Of a stretch of DNA of 64,000 bases, positions 24,309 to 31,346 are shown in pieces. The notes below the pieces were generated by a model. The model was not told the DNA's origin. It saw only the letters and a program-made list of their open reading frames with translations, and made no database searches. The DNA is from Tessaracoccus sp. MC1865 (GTDB taxonomy: Bacteria; Actinomycetota; Actinomycetes; Propionibacteriales; Propionibacteriaceae): the NCBI RefSeq assembly GCF_017815535.1, contig NZ_CP072596.1, forward strand, positions 620,001 to 684,000. Direction: 5' to 3'. Position 1 is the first letter of the stretch, and the number at the start of each line of letters is the position of its first letter. The position numbers were made by a program, and so were the translations under genes.

Positions 24309-25723
24309 GGGTTGCTCCGTGGCCACCGACGCGATACTCGCCACCGCTGACGCCCGACTTCCCCTCGGTGTTCGCCCGCTACCGGGCGGTCTTCCGGATC
24401 GCGTGGCGCCAGGCCCGCGGCTACGTCCTGGAGGACTGGCAGGAGTCCCTGCTCGAGCACGTCACCGAGATCAACCCGGCCACGGGCCGTCTCCGGTGGA
24501 GGCAGGCGCTTGTCTCGCTGGCCAGACAGAACGGCAAGACGGAGATCGCCGCGGCGCTCGGTTTGCTGTTCCTGCTGTGGAAGGTCAGCCCCTACGTCGT
24601 CGGCATCGCCTCCAGCGCTGAGCAGGCCCGCCTGGTCTACGACCGGACCATGAGGGTGATCCAGCGCAACCCGTCGTTGGCGGTCCAGTTCGAGGCCCTT
24701 ACCGACACCCGCGGGATCAGAGCCAAGGACGGCGGCCGCTACGAGATCAAGGCGACCAAGAGCGCAGCGCTCCAGGGCCTCCCGATCGATCTGGGCCTCG
24801 TCGACGAGGTCCACCTCATCCGGCAGAGCCTCTGGTCTGATCTGGTCAACGGCACGGGCGGCCGCTACGACTGTCTGGTGGCAGGCATCACGACGGCCGG
24901 CGACGAGCACTCCGAGCTGCTGCAGCACCTCTACAAGCTCGCCGAGACGGGGGAGGGTGGCGCCACGTTCGGGCACTGGATCTGGGAGGCCCCAGAGGCC
25001 CGTGTGCCGTCCGACGATGCCGAGCTGGGCGAATACCTCAAGGCAGCTTCGCCGGCCCTTGCAGCGGGCCGTATCGACGTTGCCACGGTCGTTGGCGATG
25101 TGCGCTCCATGCCCGAGACCGACGTCATCAGGTATCGCCTCAACAGGTTCGTGTCGTCGTCGGCCACCTTCATTGGAGCCGGGGCGTGGGCGGCTGCAGC
25201 CTGGGGCGAGGGCGAGAGTTTCCCTCGCGAAGTCCGGCCGGTGTTCGCGATCGACAGGACGCCGGAGTGGGGGCACGCGACCATCTCGGTGGCGGGCCGG
25301 GTCGAGGAGACGATCTGGACCCAGGTCGTGGCCTCCGTTCCCCAACCCACCATCGAGGGTCTCGCGGACATCTGCGTCCGGCTTGCCAAGTGGTCCCCGC
25401 TGACCTACTCCGTCGACGGCTACCAACTGCGCGACCTCGGCCTCGAGCTGAAGAAGCGCGGCCTGCCGGTCAAGATCGCCTCCCAGGGCGACCTGATGAA
25501 CGCCTCCGCCCTGCTGCACTCCAAGCTCGCCCAGGACCGCCTACGGCACCGTGGGGACCCGCTGCTGTCGGTGCAGATGCCGCGCACCGTCCGCAAGAAC
25601 GTGGGGGAGGGCTACCGGATCAGCCGGAAGGACTCCTCGGTGGAGATCGACGCCGTGGTGGCCACCGCGCTGGCTGTCTTGGCTGCTGAGGTGGAACAAG
25701 CCCAAGAACCAGCCCTCTATTGA
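24305..25723 (+). CDS. terminase large subunit
   Basis: DNA packaging motor of 472 aa. ATPase domain: adenine-binding region VLEDWQESLL, Walker A variant SLARQNGKTE (K78), Walker B LGLVDEVH (D167, E168) and coupling motif AGITTAGDE. Nuclease domain: FAIDRTPEWGHATISV, YSVDGYQLRDL and a C-terminal IDAVVATALAVLAA Asp. GTG start overlaps the small subunit stop. The stop codon lies inside the -35 box of the late promoter. Confidence 0.93.
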   Translation: MRVAPWPPTRYSPPLTPDFPSVFARYRAVFRIAWRQARGYVLEDWQESLLEHVTEINPATGRLRWRQALVSLARQNGKTEIAAALGLLFLLWKVSPYVVGIASSAEQARLVYDRTMRVIQRNPSLAVQFEALTDTRGIRAKDGGRYEIKATKSAALQGLPIDLGLVDEVHLIRQSLWSDLVNGTGGRYDCLVAGITTAGDEHSELLQHLYKLAETGEGGATFGHWIWEAPEARVPSDDAELGEYLKAASPALAAGRIDVATVVGDVRSMPETDVIRYRLNRFVSSSATFIGAGAWAAAAWGEGESFPREVRPVFAIDRTPEWGHATISVAGRVEETIWTQVVASVPQPTIEGLADICVRLAKWSPLTYSVDGYQLRDLGLELKKRGLPVKIASQGDLMNASALLHSKLAQDRLRHRGDPLLSVQMPRTVRKNVGEGYRISRKDSSVEIDAVVATALAVLAAEVEQAQEPALY

Positions 25724-25748
25724 CACTGAGAATCAGAATCGTTATCAT
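25720..25748 (+). promoter_or_regulatory. consensus promoter of the structural genes
   Basis: TTGACA (25720-25725), a 17-bp spacer and TATCAT (25743-25748) form the most canonical SigA promoter in the window, in a locally AT-rich patch 36 bp before the portal start. The spacer and -10 overlap a partial dyad (read on the minus strand, TGATAACGATTCTGA) that resembles a Fur/Zur-type box. Confidence 0.75.
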
Positions 25749-25783
25749 TAAGGTACTAGTTCCCCACGAGCGATAGGCCTGCC

Positions 25784-26977
25784 TTGGATTGGTGGTCAAA
25801 GCTTCTAGGGCTCCCCGATGCGGAGGCAGCCGAGAGACTGGGTGACCAACCAACTGAGCAGCGGAGTGAGGCTCCGGTCACCGAGCCGTCCCCGTCGGGC
25901 ATCACCCCACCGCCTCGCGTGGACCGGCTACAGATCTCACAAGACCAAGCGCTGAGCCTGATCCCGGTCTATCGGGCCATTCAGATCATCTCCTCGGCCG
26001 TTTCGCAGCTGACCATCGACGTGGAGCGGAACAAGACCCAGATCACCCCGCCGGCTTGGGTGCGCCAGCCAGACGTCAAGATGACCTCCTCGGCCTTCCT
26101 CGAGCTGACGGCGACTTCCCTGGCGGCCACGGGCAACGCTTTCTGGCGGGTGGAGCGCGACAGCGCAGCAGACGCGCCTTCGGCACTGGTGGTGCTCAAT
26201 CCGCACGAGGTGCACGTCCACGATGACGGCTCCTTTTCCCACCGCGGCCGCGACCTGAAGCCGTGGCGGGTGCGCCACCTGCAGCTGATGCGGGTTCCCG
26301 GCCTCAACCGCGGCCTGGGCCCGATCCAGGCGTGCTCTGCGGACCTGCGCGGCGCCGTCGACCAGCGCGACTACGCCACCGAATGGTTCGACACCGGCAC
26401 GGTCCCCAACGGCGTTCTGTCCTCGGACCAGCACATCACCGCGGATCAGGCCAAGGGCATGAAGGAACGCTGGGTCAGCTCCGTCAATGGCCGCGAGCCC
26501 GTCGTGCTGGGGCAGGGGATGGCCTACCACCCGCTGCTGCTGTCACCAAAGGACTCGCAGTTCTTGGAGACCCGCCAGTTCTCCGTCACTGACATCGCCC
26601 GCCTGTTCGGCATCCCGGCCCACCTGATGCATGCAGTGGTCCAGGGCGGCTCCATGACCTACATGTCGGGTCAGGCCGCTGACCTGTCGTTCGTGCGCTG
26701 GACGCTCATGTCGTACCTGCGCGAGATCGAGGAAGCCGTCACCGCGCTGCTTCCCCGAGGCCAGAAGGCCCGTTTCAATGTCAACGCGATCCTGCGACCC
26801 GCCACGAAGGAGCGCTACGAGGCGCACCGCATCGCGCTGGAGACCGGGTTCCTGACCGTCAACGAGGTCCGCCAGATCGAGGACCGTGACCCCCTGTCCG
26901 ACGAGGAGCTCAAGGCGGCCGTCCTTTCCCGCCCGGGCTCCTCGTCCTCGTCGTCCGCACCCAAGGAGCCTGCATGA
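25784..26977 (+). CDS. portal protein (HK97 family)
   Basis: A 397-aa ring protein at the capsid vertex through which DNA enters. Family features are SLIPVYRAIQIISSAVSQL near the N-terminus, LELTATSLAATGNAFWRVERD, MRVPGLNRGLGPIQAC, QFLETRQFSVTDIARLFGIPAHLM and RFNVNAILRPATKERYEAHRIALETGFLTVNEVRQIEDRDPL. A TTG codon is the only plausible start between the promoter and the first family residues. Overlaps the protease-capsid gene by 4 nt. Confidence 0.93.
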   Translation: MDWWSKLLGLPDAEAAERLGDQPTEQRSEAPVTEPSPSGITPPPRVDRLQISQDQALSLIPVYRAIQIISSAVSQLTIDVERNKTQITPPAWVRQPDVKMTSSAFLELTATSLAATGNAFWRVERDSAADAPSALVVLNPHEVHVHDDGSFSHRGRDLKPWRVRHLQLMRVPGLNRGLGPIQACSADLRGAVDQRDYATEWFDTGTVPNGVLSSDQHITADQAKGMKERWVSSVNGREPVVLGQGMAYHPLLLSPKDSQFLETRQFSVTDIARLFGIPAHLMHAVVQGGSMTYMSGQAADLSFVRWTLMSYLREIEEAVTALLPRGQKARFNVNAILRPATKERYEAHRIALETGFLTVNEVRQIEDRDPLSDEELKAAVLSRPGSSSSSSAPKEPA

Positions 26978-28515
26978 CCGACCAGTTGGAGCTACGCGAG
27001 TTCGAAGTCCGCCTCGCCGAACCCGACGACAGCGGCAAGCGCGAGTTCACCGGCATCGCCGTCCCGTGGGACACCGTGGCCAACATCGCCGGCCTCTACG
27101 AGGAGCGCATCGCCCGCGGCGCTGTCGTCGACTCTGACGACGCGAAGGTCTGGTGGCGCCATGAGGAGCCGGTTGGCCGGATCACCGCCTCGCACGACAC
27201 CGACGAGGGGTGGGAGATCACTGGGGTCTTGTCGCGGACCCCGCGAGGTGACGAGGCCTACACGCTGCTGCGCGACGGCGTCGTTGACCGCCTGTCCATC
27301 GGCTTCACGCCGATCGAGCACACCGACGAAACCCACGACGACGGTTCCATCACCAGAACCCGAACCAAGATCCGAGTCCGCGAGGTCTCGATCGTCCCGC
27401 TGCCGGCCTACTCCGGCGCGGCAATCACCCAGGTCCGAGAGGCCCGAACCGAAGGAGAAACACCCATGGGCGACATGCTCACCCGGGCGGACCTGGACGA
27501 GGTCCGCAACAACATGGAGGAGATGGAGCGCGAACTCAAGCTCGCCATCACCGAAGCCACCGCCGCACCCGAGCCGCAGGGTGACCTGTTCCGCTCGTTC
27601 GGCGAGTACGTCAAGGCCCTGGCCTCCGACGACGACCGAGCCAAGCGCGCCTATGCCGGCGCCGTCTCCGGTGACTTCGTGGCCAAGGATGGCTGGGTTG
27701 GTGACGTCATCAACCTCGGCGCCGAGAAGCAGCGCATCACCAAGCTCTTCCGCCACACCAAGGACCTCCCGGCCGAGGGCAACAACGTGGAGTACGGCGT
27801 GCTGAAGGCCGACACCACCGACGTTGACGTCCAGACGGCCGAAGGTGCCGACCTGGTCTACGGCAAGCTGGAGATCGGCACCGCCACCGCCCCGGTCAAG
27901 ACCCTGGGTGGCTGGACCGAGCTGACCCGCCAGAGCATCGAGCGCACCTCGGTGGGCGTGCTGGACTTCACCTTCCGCGCCCTGTACCTCAAGTACGCCC
28001 GCGCCGTGGAAGCCCTCACCCGCGCCACCCTCACGGCCGCCTACAACGACGCCACCGCCACCGCGCTGGACAGCGTGACGGCCGACTTCTCCACCCAGGA
28101 CGGCGTGGTCGCCGGCCTCATCGAACTGGTGGAGCACTTCGAGGACAACGACGCGAACCTCAGCGGCCTCCTGGTCGCCAAGGATGCGTTCCTCGACCTG
28201 CTGGCAGTCCCGGCCACCGACCGCATCCTGCAGATCACCCAGGCACCGGAGGACAAGGTCGGCACCGTCACGGTCACCTCGCTCGAGGGTAACATCGCTG
28301 GCCTCAAGGTCAGCCTCTGGCCCAACGCCCCGGCCGGTGCCCAGCTCGCCTACGACTCGCAGGCGATCCGCACCCAGGAAGCCCCCGGCGCCCCGTTCCG
28401 CCTGCAGGACGAGAACATCGTCAACCTGTCGAAGGCGTTCTCGGTCTACGGCTACGCCTCCTCCTACGTCCAGGTCCGCCCCGGCCTGGTCAAGATCGCC
28501 CCGACCCTCCCCTGA
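26974..28515 (+). CDS. prohead protease-major capsid protein fusion
   Basis: A single 513-aa frame joins an HK97-type prohead protease (about 1-160) to a major capsid protein. Protease: LREFEVRLAE, FTGIAVPWDT, and the probable triad H63 (WWRHEEPVGRI), S108 (DRLSIGF) and E137 (VREVSIVPLPAYSGA). Linker 165-200 is a coiled-coil delta-like segment (LTRADLDEVRNNMEEMERELKLAI). The capsid part shows the HK97 fold pattern: GGWTELTRQSIERTSVGVLDFTFRALYLKYARAVEAL and GNIAGLKVSLWPNAPAG. An internal start at 27466 could yield capsid protein alone. Confidence 0.93.
   Translation: MTDQLELREFEVRLAEPDDSGKREFTGIAVPWDTVANIAGLYEERIARGAVVDSDDAKVWWRHEEPVGRITASHDTDEGWEITGVLSRTPRGDEAYTLLRDGVVDRLSIGFTPIEHTDETHDDGSITRTRTKIRVREVSIVPLPAYSGAAITQVREARTEGETPMGDMLTRADLDEVRNNMEEMERELKLAITEATAAPEPQGDLFRSFGEYVKALASDDDRAKRAYAGAVSGDFVAKDGWVGDVINLGAEKQRITKLFRHTKDLPAEGNNVEYGVLKADTTDVDVQTAEGADLVYGKLEIGTATAPVKTLGGWTELTRQSIERTSVGVLDFTFRALYLKYARAVEALTRATLTAAYNDATATALDSVTADFSTQDGVVAGLIELVEHFEDNDANLSGLLVAKDAFLDLLAVPATDRILQITQAPEDKVGTVTVTSLEGNIAGLKVSLWPNAPAGAQLAYDSQAIRTQEAPGAPFRLQDENIVNLSKAFSVYGYASSYVQVRPGLVKIAPTLP
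27452..27468 (+). promoter_or_regulatory. internal ribosome binding site and ATG for free capsid protein
   Basis: AAGGAG (27452-27457) lies 8 nt before an in-frame ATG (27466) at the protease/capsid boundary (residue 165). The leader AAGGAGAAACACCCATGGG is nearly identical to that of the major tail-tube gene (29610-29630), whose product is also needed in many copies. Confidence 0.65.
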
Positions 28516-28521
28516 TAAGCC

Positions 28522-28824
28522 ATGGACGCCACCAGCCTCGCCGCCTACGTCAACTCCAGCCCCGACGACTCGTTCGTCGTCGAGTGCTGGAATCAGGCGA
28601 CCGCGCTGGTGGACGCCTACATCGGCACGGCTGAGGTTCCCCACGACGCGGTTTCCCGGGCAACTCTGGAGGTCGCCGCGGAACTGTTCCACCGCCGCCA
28701 AGCCCCGGGTGGGATCACCCAGTTCGCCACGATCGATGGGCCCTCACCGGTCCGACTCGCCCGCGATCCGATGTTGGGCGCCTATCCGATCCTTGACCGG
28801 TTCCTGCCCGGGGGCTTCGCATGA
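28522..28824 (+). CDS. head-tail connector protein (gp6-like)
   Basis: A 100-aa helical protein (LAAYVNSSPDDSFVVECWNQATALVDAYIG, then SRATLEVAAELFHRRQAPGG, ending in DRFLPGGFA) typical of the HK97 gp6-like connector that follows the capsid gene. It begins 7 nt after the capsid stop and overlaps the next gene by 4 nt. Confidence 0.75.
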   Translation: MDATSLAAYVNSSPDDSFVVECWNQATALVDAYIGTAEVPHDAVSRATLEVAAELFHRRQAPGGITQFATIDGPSPVRLARDPMLGAYPILDRFLPGGFA

Positions 28825-29210
28825 ACACGATGCGTAGCCTCCGGGCGTCGATCAAGACGGCACTGGGCGATGCTGGACTTCCCGTGGAGGATCACCTGCC
28901 GGAGCGCATCAGCCCACCGCTGGTGATGCTGGCGGCCGGCTCTCCCTACGTCGAGGCCGGCGACACCTACGGCTCGTTCAACATCCGGTTCACCGTGGTG
29001 CTGGTCGCCGCCCAGGGACCGAACGAGGTGGCCACCAGCGCCCTGGACGAGCACGTCACGGCCGCGCTCGTGGCCCTCGACAACCGGGGCATCGCCGTCG
29101 AGCGGGTCGACCAGCCCACCATGCTGGCCCACGGCAACACCCACTTCCTGTCCACCACCATCGACGTGCTGCACTCCGGCGTGCACGTCGACGACGGGAG
29201 GGCTGATTGA
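28821..29210 (+). CDS. tail completion/neck protein
   Basis: A 129-aa protein (LRASIKTALGDAGLPVEDHLPERISPPLVMLAAGSPYVEAG, FNIRFTVVLVAAQGPN) with the fold pattern of head-tail joining or tail-terminator proteins. The call leans on position between connector and tail tube. Stop overlaps the next ATG by 1 nt. Confidence 0.6.
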   Translation: MNTMRSLRASIKTALGDAGLPVEDHLPERISPPLVMLAAGSPYVEAGDTYGSFNIRFTVVLVAAQGPNEVATSALDEHVTAALVALDNRGIAVERVDQPTMLAHGNTHFLSTTIDVLHSGVHVDDGRAD

Positions 29211-29614
29211 TGGGCTCGGTCAGGCTCAAGGGCACCGGACTCTCCCTGCTGGTCGACGGCGTCGACTACTGGGCTGACGCCACCAGCGTGATCATGATCC
29301 CCGAGGCCGACGAGAACGACCGCCGCTACAACGACCCCAGGCTGAACAGCTGGTGGTTCGAAGTCGAGGCTGTCCAATCCACCGATCCTGGTTCGTTCTG
29401 GAGCTTCCTGTGGGACAACCGGGACAAGTCCGTCCCCTTCGCCTACGCCCCACATGGGAACCCCTACGCCTCGCCAGAGATGCCGCACTTCACCGGCATC
29501 GTCGAGGTACCCGGCCCAGCGCCGCTGGGTGGCGCGGCTGGTCGCTCAGTTGAGCACGTCTTCACCACTCGCCTGCGCATCGTCCAAGGGCCCTACCGGG
29601 TCACAACCACCTAA
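29210..29614 (+). CDS. tail tube protein paralogue 1
   Basis: A 134-aa protein sharing its whole length with the next gene: GS-x-R(I/L)-x-GT-x-L near the start, DYWAD-x-TSV, QST-x2-GSFW-x2-LW-x-N, VPF-x-YAPHGN, PHF-x-G, and a final R-x-FTTRL/EVRL-x(4)-GP. Start is ATG 29210, not the in-frame TTG one codon earlier. It lacks the strong leader of its neighbour, so it is probably made in lower amount. Confidence 0.7.
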   Translation: MGSVRLKGTGLSLLVDGVDYWADATSVIMIPEADENDRRYNDPRLNSWWFEVEAVQSTDPGSFWSFLWDNRDKSVPFAYAPHGNPYASPEMPHFTGIVEVPGPAPLGGAAGRSVEHVFTTRLRIVQGPYRVTTT

Positions 29615-29626
29615 AGGAGAAACACC

Positions 29627-30052
29627 ATGGGATCTACCCGCATCCGGGGCACCAAGCTGGCCCTCACCTTCGGAACCCCCGGCACTGACTACTGGGCCGA
29701 CCACACCAGCGTCGTCCTCGAGAACGAGGAACGCGAAAGCGACGTCGTCACCTTCGAGGACGCAGCCAACGAGGGCGAAGCCCGCCAGTGGTTCTTCACC
29801 CTGTCGGCCATCCAGTCGACCGCTACCGGCTCCTTCTGGCGCTACCTGTGGGAGAACACTGGCGAGATCGTCCCGTTCACCTACGCCCCGCACGGCAACG
29901 TGACCGCGACGGCCGACGAGCCGCACTTCCTGGGCACCTGCCGGATCGGCCCCAAGCCGTCCATCGGTGGCGAGGCAGGCCGTACCAATACGTTCACCTT
30001 CGAGGTCCGCCTGGACGTCGAGACCGGCCCCACCATGGACACCGGCGTCTGA
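29627..30052 (+). CDS. major tail tube protein (paralogue 2)
   Basis: A 141-aa beta-rich tube protein, GSTRIRGTKLALTFGTPGTDYWADHTSVV and GSFWRYLWENTGEIVPFTYAPHGN. The AAAGGAGAAACACC leader is close to ideal and matches that of the internal capsid start, as expected for the abundant tube subunit. The upstream gene is a diverged copy. Confidence 0.75.
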   Translation: MGSTRIRGTKLALTFGTPGTDYWADHTSVVLENEERESDVVTFEDAANEGEARQWFFTLSAIQSTATGSFWRYLWENTGEIVPFTYAPHGNVTATADEPHFLGTCRIGPKPSIGGEAGRTNTFTFEVRLDVETGPTMDTGV

Positions 30053-30058
30053 TCCTCC

Positions 30059-30466
30059 ATGGCTGTCGCTGACATCAACTTCAAGGCCGACGGGGTGCGC
30101 ATCAGCATCACCGGGCTCGCCAAGACGTTCCGGGCCCTGGAGGCCTCGGGCGTGGCGGCCGAATCCATGCGTGACCTGATGCACGCCATCGGCCTCATCG
30201 TCGTCAGCACAGCACGCCCCGACGCACCCACCCTGTCCGGGGCGCTCGCCGGCACCATCCGAGCCGGCCGGGGCAAGACCAAGGCCGTCATCCGAGCAGG
30301 ACGGGCGTCCGTCCCCTACGCGGGGGTCCAGCACTACGGCTGGCCCGCCCGCAACATCGCCGCCAAACCGTTCCTGGCCAACGCGGTCCAATCAACCCGG
30401 GCCCAGACATTCGCAGCCCTCGACGAGGGAATCGGCGAGCTGCTGCGCAAGCAGGGATTGAAGTGA
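30059..30466 (+). CDS. HK97 gp10-like tail protein
   Basis: A 135-aa protein with GLAKTFRALEASGVAAESMRDLMHAIG, ARPDAPTLSGALAGTIRAGRGKTKAVIRAG and VPYAGVQHYGWPARNIAAKPFL, the pattern of the HK97 gp10-like minor tail/tail-terminator family. It normally precedes the tube gene; here it follows it. Its stop overlaps an alternative GTG of the next gene. Confidence 0.75.
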   Translation: MAVADINFKADGVRISITGLAKTFRALEASGVAAESMRDLMHAIGLIVVSTARPDAPTLSGALAGTIRAGRGKTKAVIRAGRASVPYAGVQHYGWPARNIAAKPFLANAVQSTRAQTFAALDEGIGELLRKQGLK

Positions 30467-30480
30467 CAGAGGGAGCCGCA

Positions 30481-30918
30481 GTGAGCACGTGCCAGGGCTG
30501 CGCACGACACTACGAGCGCCGGAGCAACGCTCAGAAGTTCTGCAGCATGGAGTGCCGCACGGCTACCTACAGGGGTCGTTACCGGGATGCCAACCGTGAG
30601 AGCGCCCGCGCTGTCTATGCAGGCTTCACGCGCCAGGACTGGCGTGACCGCAACCTCCGAATGAAATACGGCATCTCACTCGACGAGTGGGAGGCCATGT
30701 TCGAGGCCCAGGGGCGCAAGTGCTTCTTCGGTTGCTCTGAGCATGGCAATCACAACTGGTCGACCGATCACGACCACGAAACAGGGAAGGTGCGAGCCAT
30801 CCTCTGCGCGAAGCACAACACCATGGTCGGCTACATCGAAAAGAACGCGGCCGACCTGGCCGACGTTCTGCTCTACATCGAAACCCACAAGATCACAGAA
30901 GAGGTACACCATGATTGA
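30481..30918 (+). CDS. endonuclease VII-type HNH nuclease
   Basis: A 145-aa nuclease. An N-terminal zinc finger (CQGC-x13-C-x3-C) is followed by the endonuclease VII fold: YGISLDEWEAMFEAQGRKCFFGC, TDHDHETGKVRAILCAKHNTMVGYIEKN. GTG 30481 is chosen because GAGGGAG lies 5 nt upstream; the frame is also open from GTG 30463. It sits between tail genes in a place where a structural gene would be expected, which suggests a homing insertion. Confidence 0.85.
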   Translation: MSTCQGCARHYERRSNAQKFCSMECRTATYRGRYRDANRESARAVYAGFTRQDWRDRNLRMKYGISLDEWEAMFEAQGRKCFFGCSEHGNHNWSTDHDHETGKVRAILCAKHNTMVGYIEKNAADLADVLLYIETHKITEEVHHD

Positions 30919-31201
30919 CATCAATCGGTTGACGTTGGGCGAAGTGGCCAAGATCGAAGAACTCTCCGGTCAGCCGATCTCTGCCATCGGCAACGACGAC
31001 GCACCCAAGGGCCTGGCGCTGGCCGCTCTGGCCTTCGTCGCCAAGCGCCGCGAGGACGCCAACTTCTCGTGGAACGCCGCCCAGAACCTCACCTTCGACG
31101 AGGCCCAGGGCATCCTCGGCTTCGGTGAGCAGGAGGCCGAGCAGATCCCTTTGGACGACGCCCCGAAGACCCGTTCCAAGTCGACGACGCCCAAGAGCTG
31201 A
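30911..31201 (+). CDS. tail assembly chaperone G (unshifted product)
   Basis: A 96-aa acidic protein, MIDINRLTLGEVAKIEELSGQPISAIGNDDAPKG, with the LTLGEV...IEELSG start common to siphovirus G proteins. It occupies the slot before the tape measure. It ends at a TGA at 31199-31201 unless ribosomes slip at 31147-31153. Start overlaps the HNH gene by 8 nt. Confidence 0.85.
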   Translation: MIDINRLTLGEVAKIEELSGQPISAIGNDDAPKGLALAALAFVAKRREDANFSWNAAQNLTFDEAQGILGFGEQEAEQIPLDDAPKTRSKSTTPKS

Positions 31202-31338
31202 GGCGCGCTCGGCTGCAGGAGATGGCCAAGTTCGCCGTCCACCTACAGATCCGACCAGCCGAGTACTGGGCGTTGACGTGGGGCGAGCGAGAGGCCCTGA
31301 TCGCCGAATGGAACGAGACGAACCGGAAGAGGAGGTGA
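30911..31338 (+). CDS. tail assembly chaperone GT, -1 frameshift product
   Basis: The -1 frame is open across the slippery site and continues past the G stop to a TGA at 31336-31338, encoding LRRARLQEMAKFAVHLQI and PAEYWALTWGEREALIAEW, a typical T domain. The joined protein is about 141 aa. Together with G it would coat the tape measure during tail assembly, as gpG/gpGT do in lambda. Confidence 0.8.
31147..31153 (+). promoter_or_regulatory. -1 ribosomal frameshift site CCCTTTG
   Basis: The heptamer C CCT TTG has the X XXY YYZ form in the G reading frame. Slipping one base back gives CCC TTT and enters the open T frame. It lies 45 nt before the G stop codon. Confidence 0.75.
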
Positions 31339-31346
31339 CCTGAGCA

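Noticed and set aside
26992-28701. 569-aa minus-strand frame opposite the capsid gene
   Set aside because: Antisense to the protease-capsid fusion; Gly/Val/Asp-rich without motifs.
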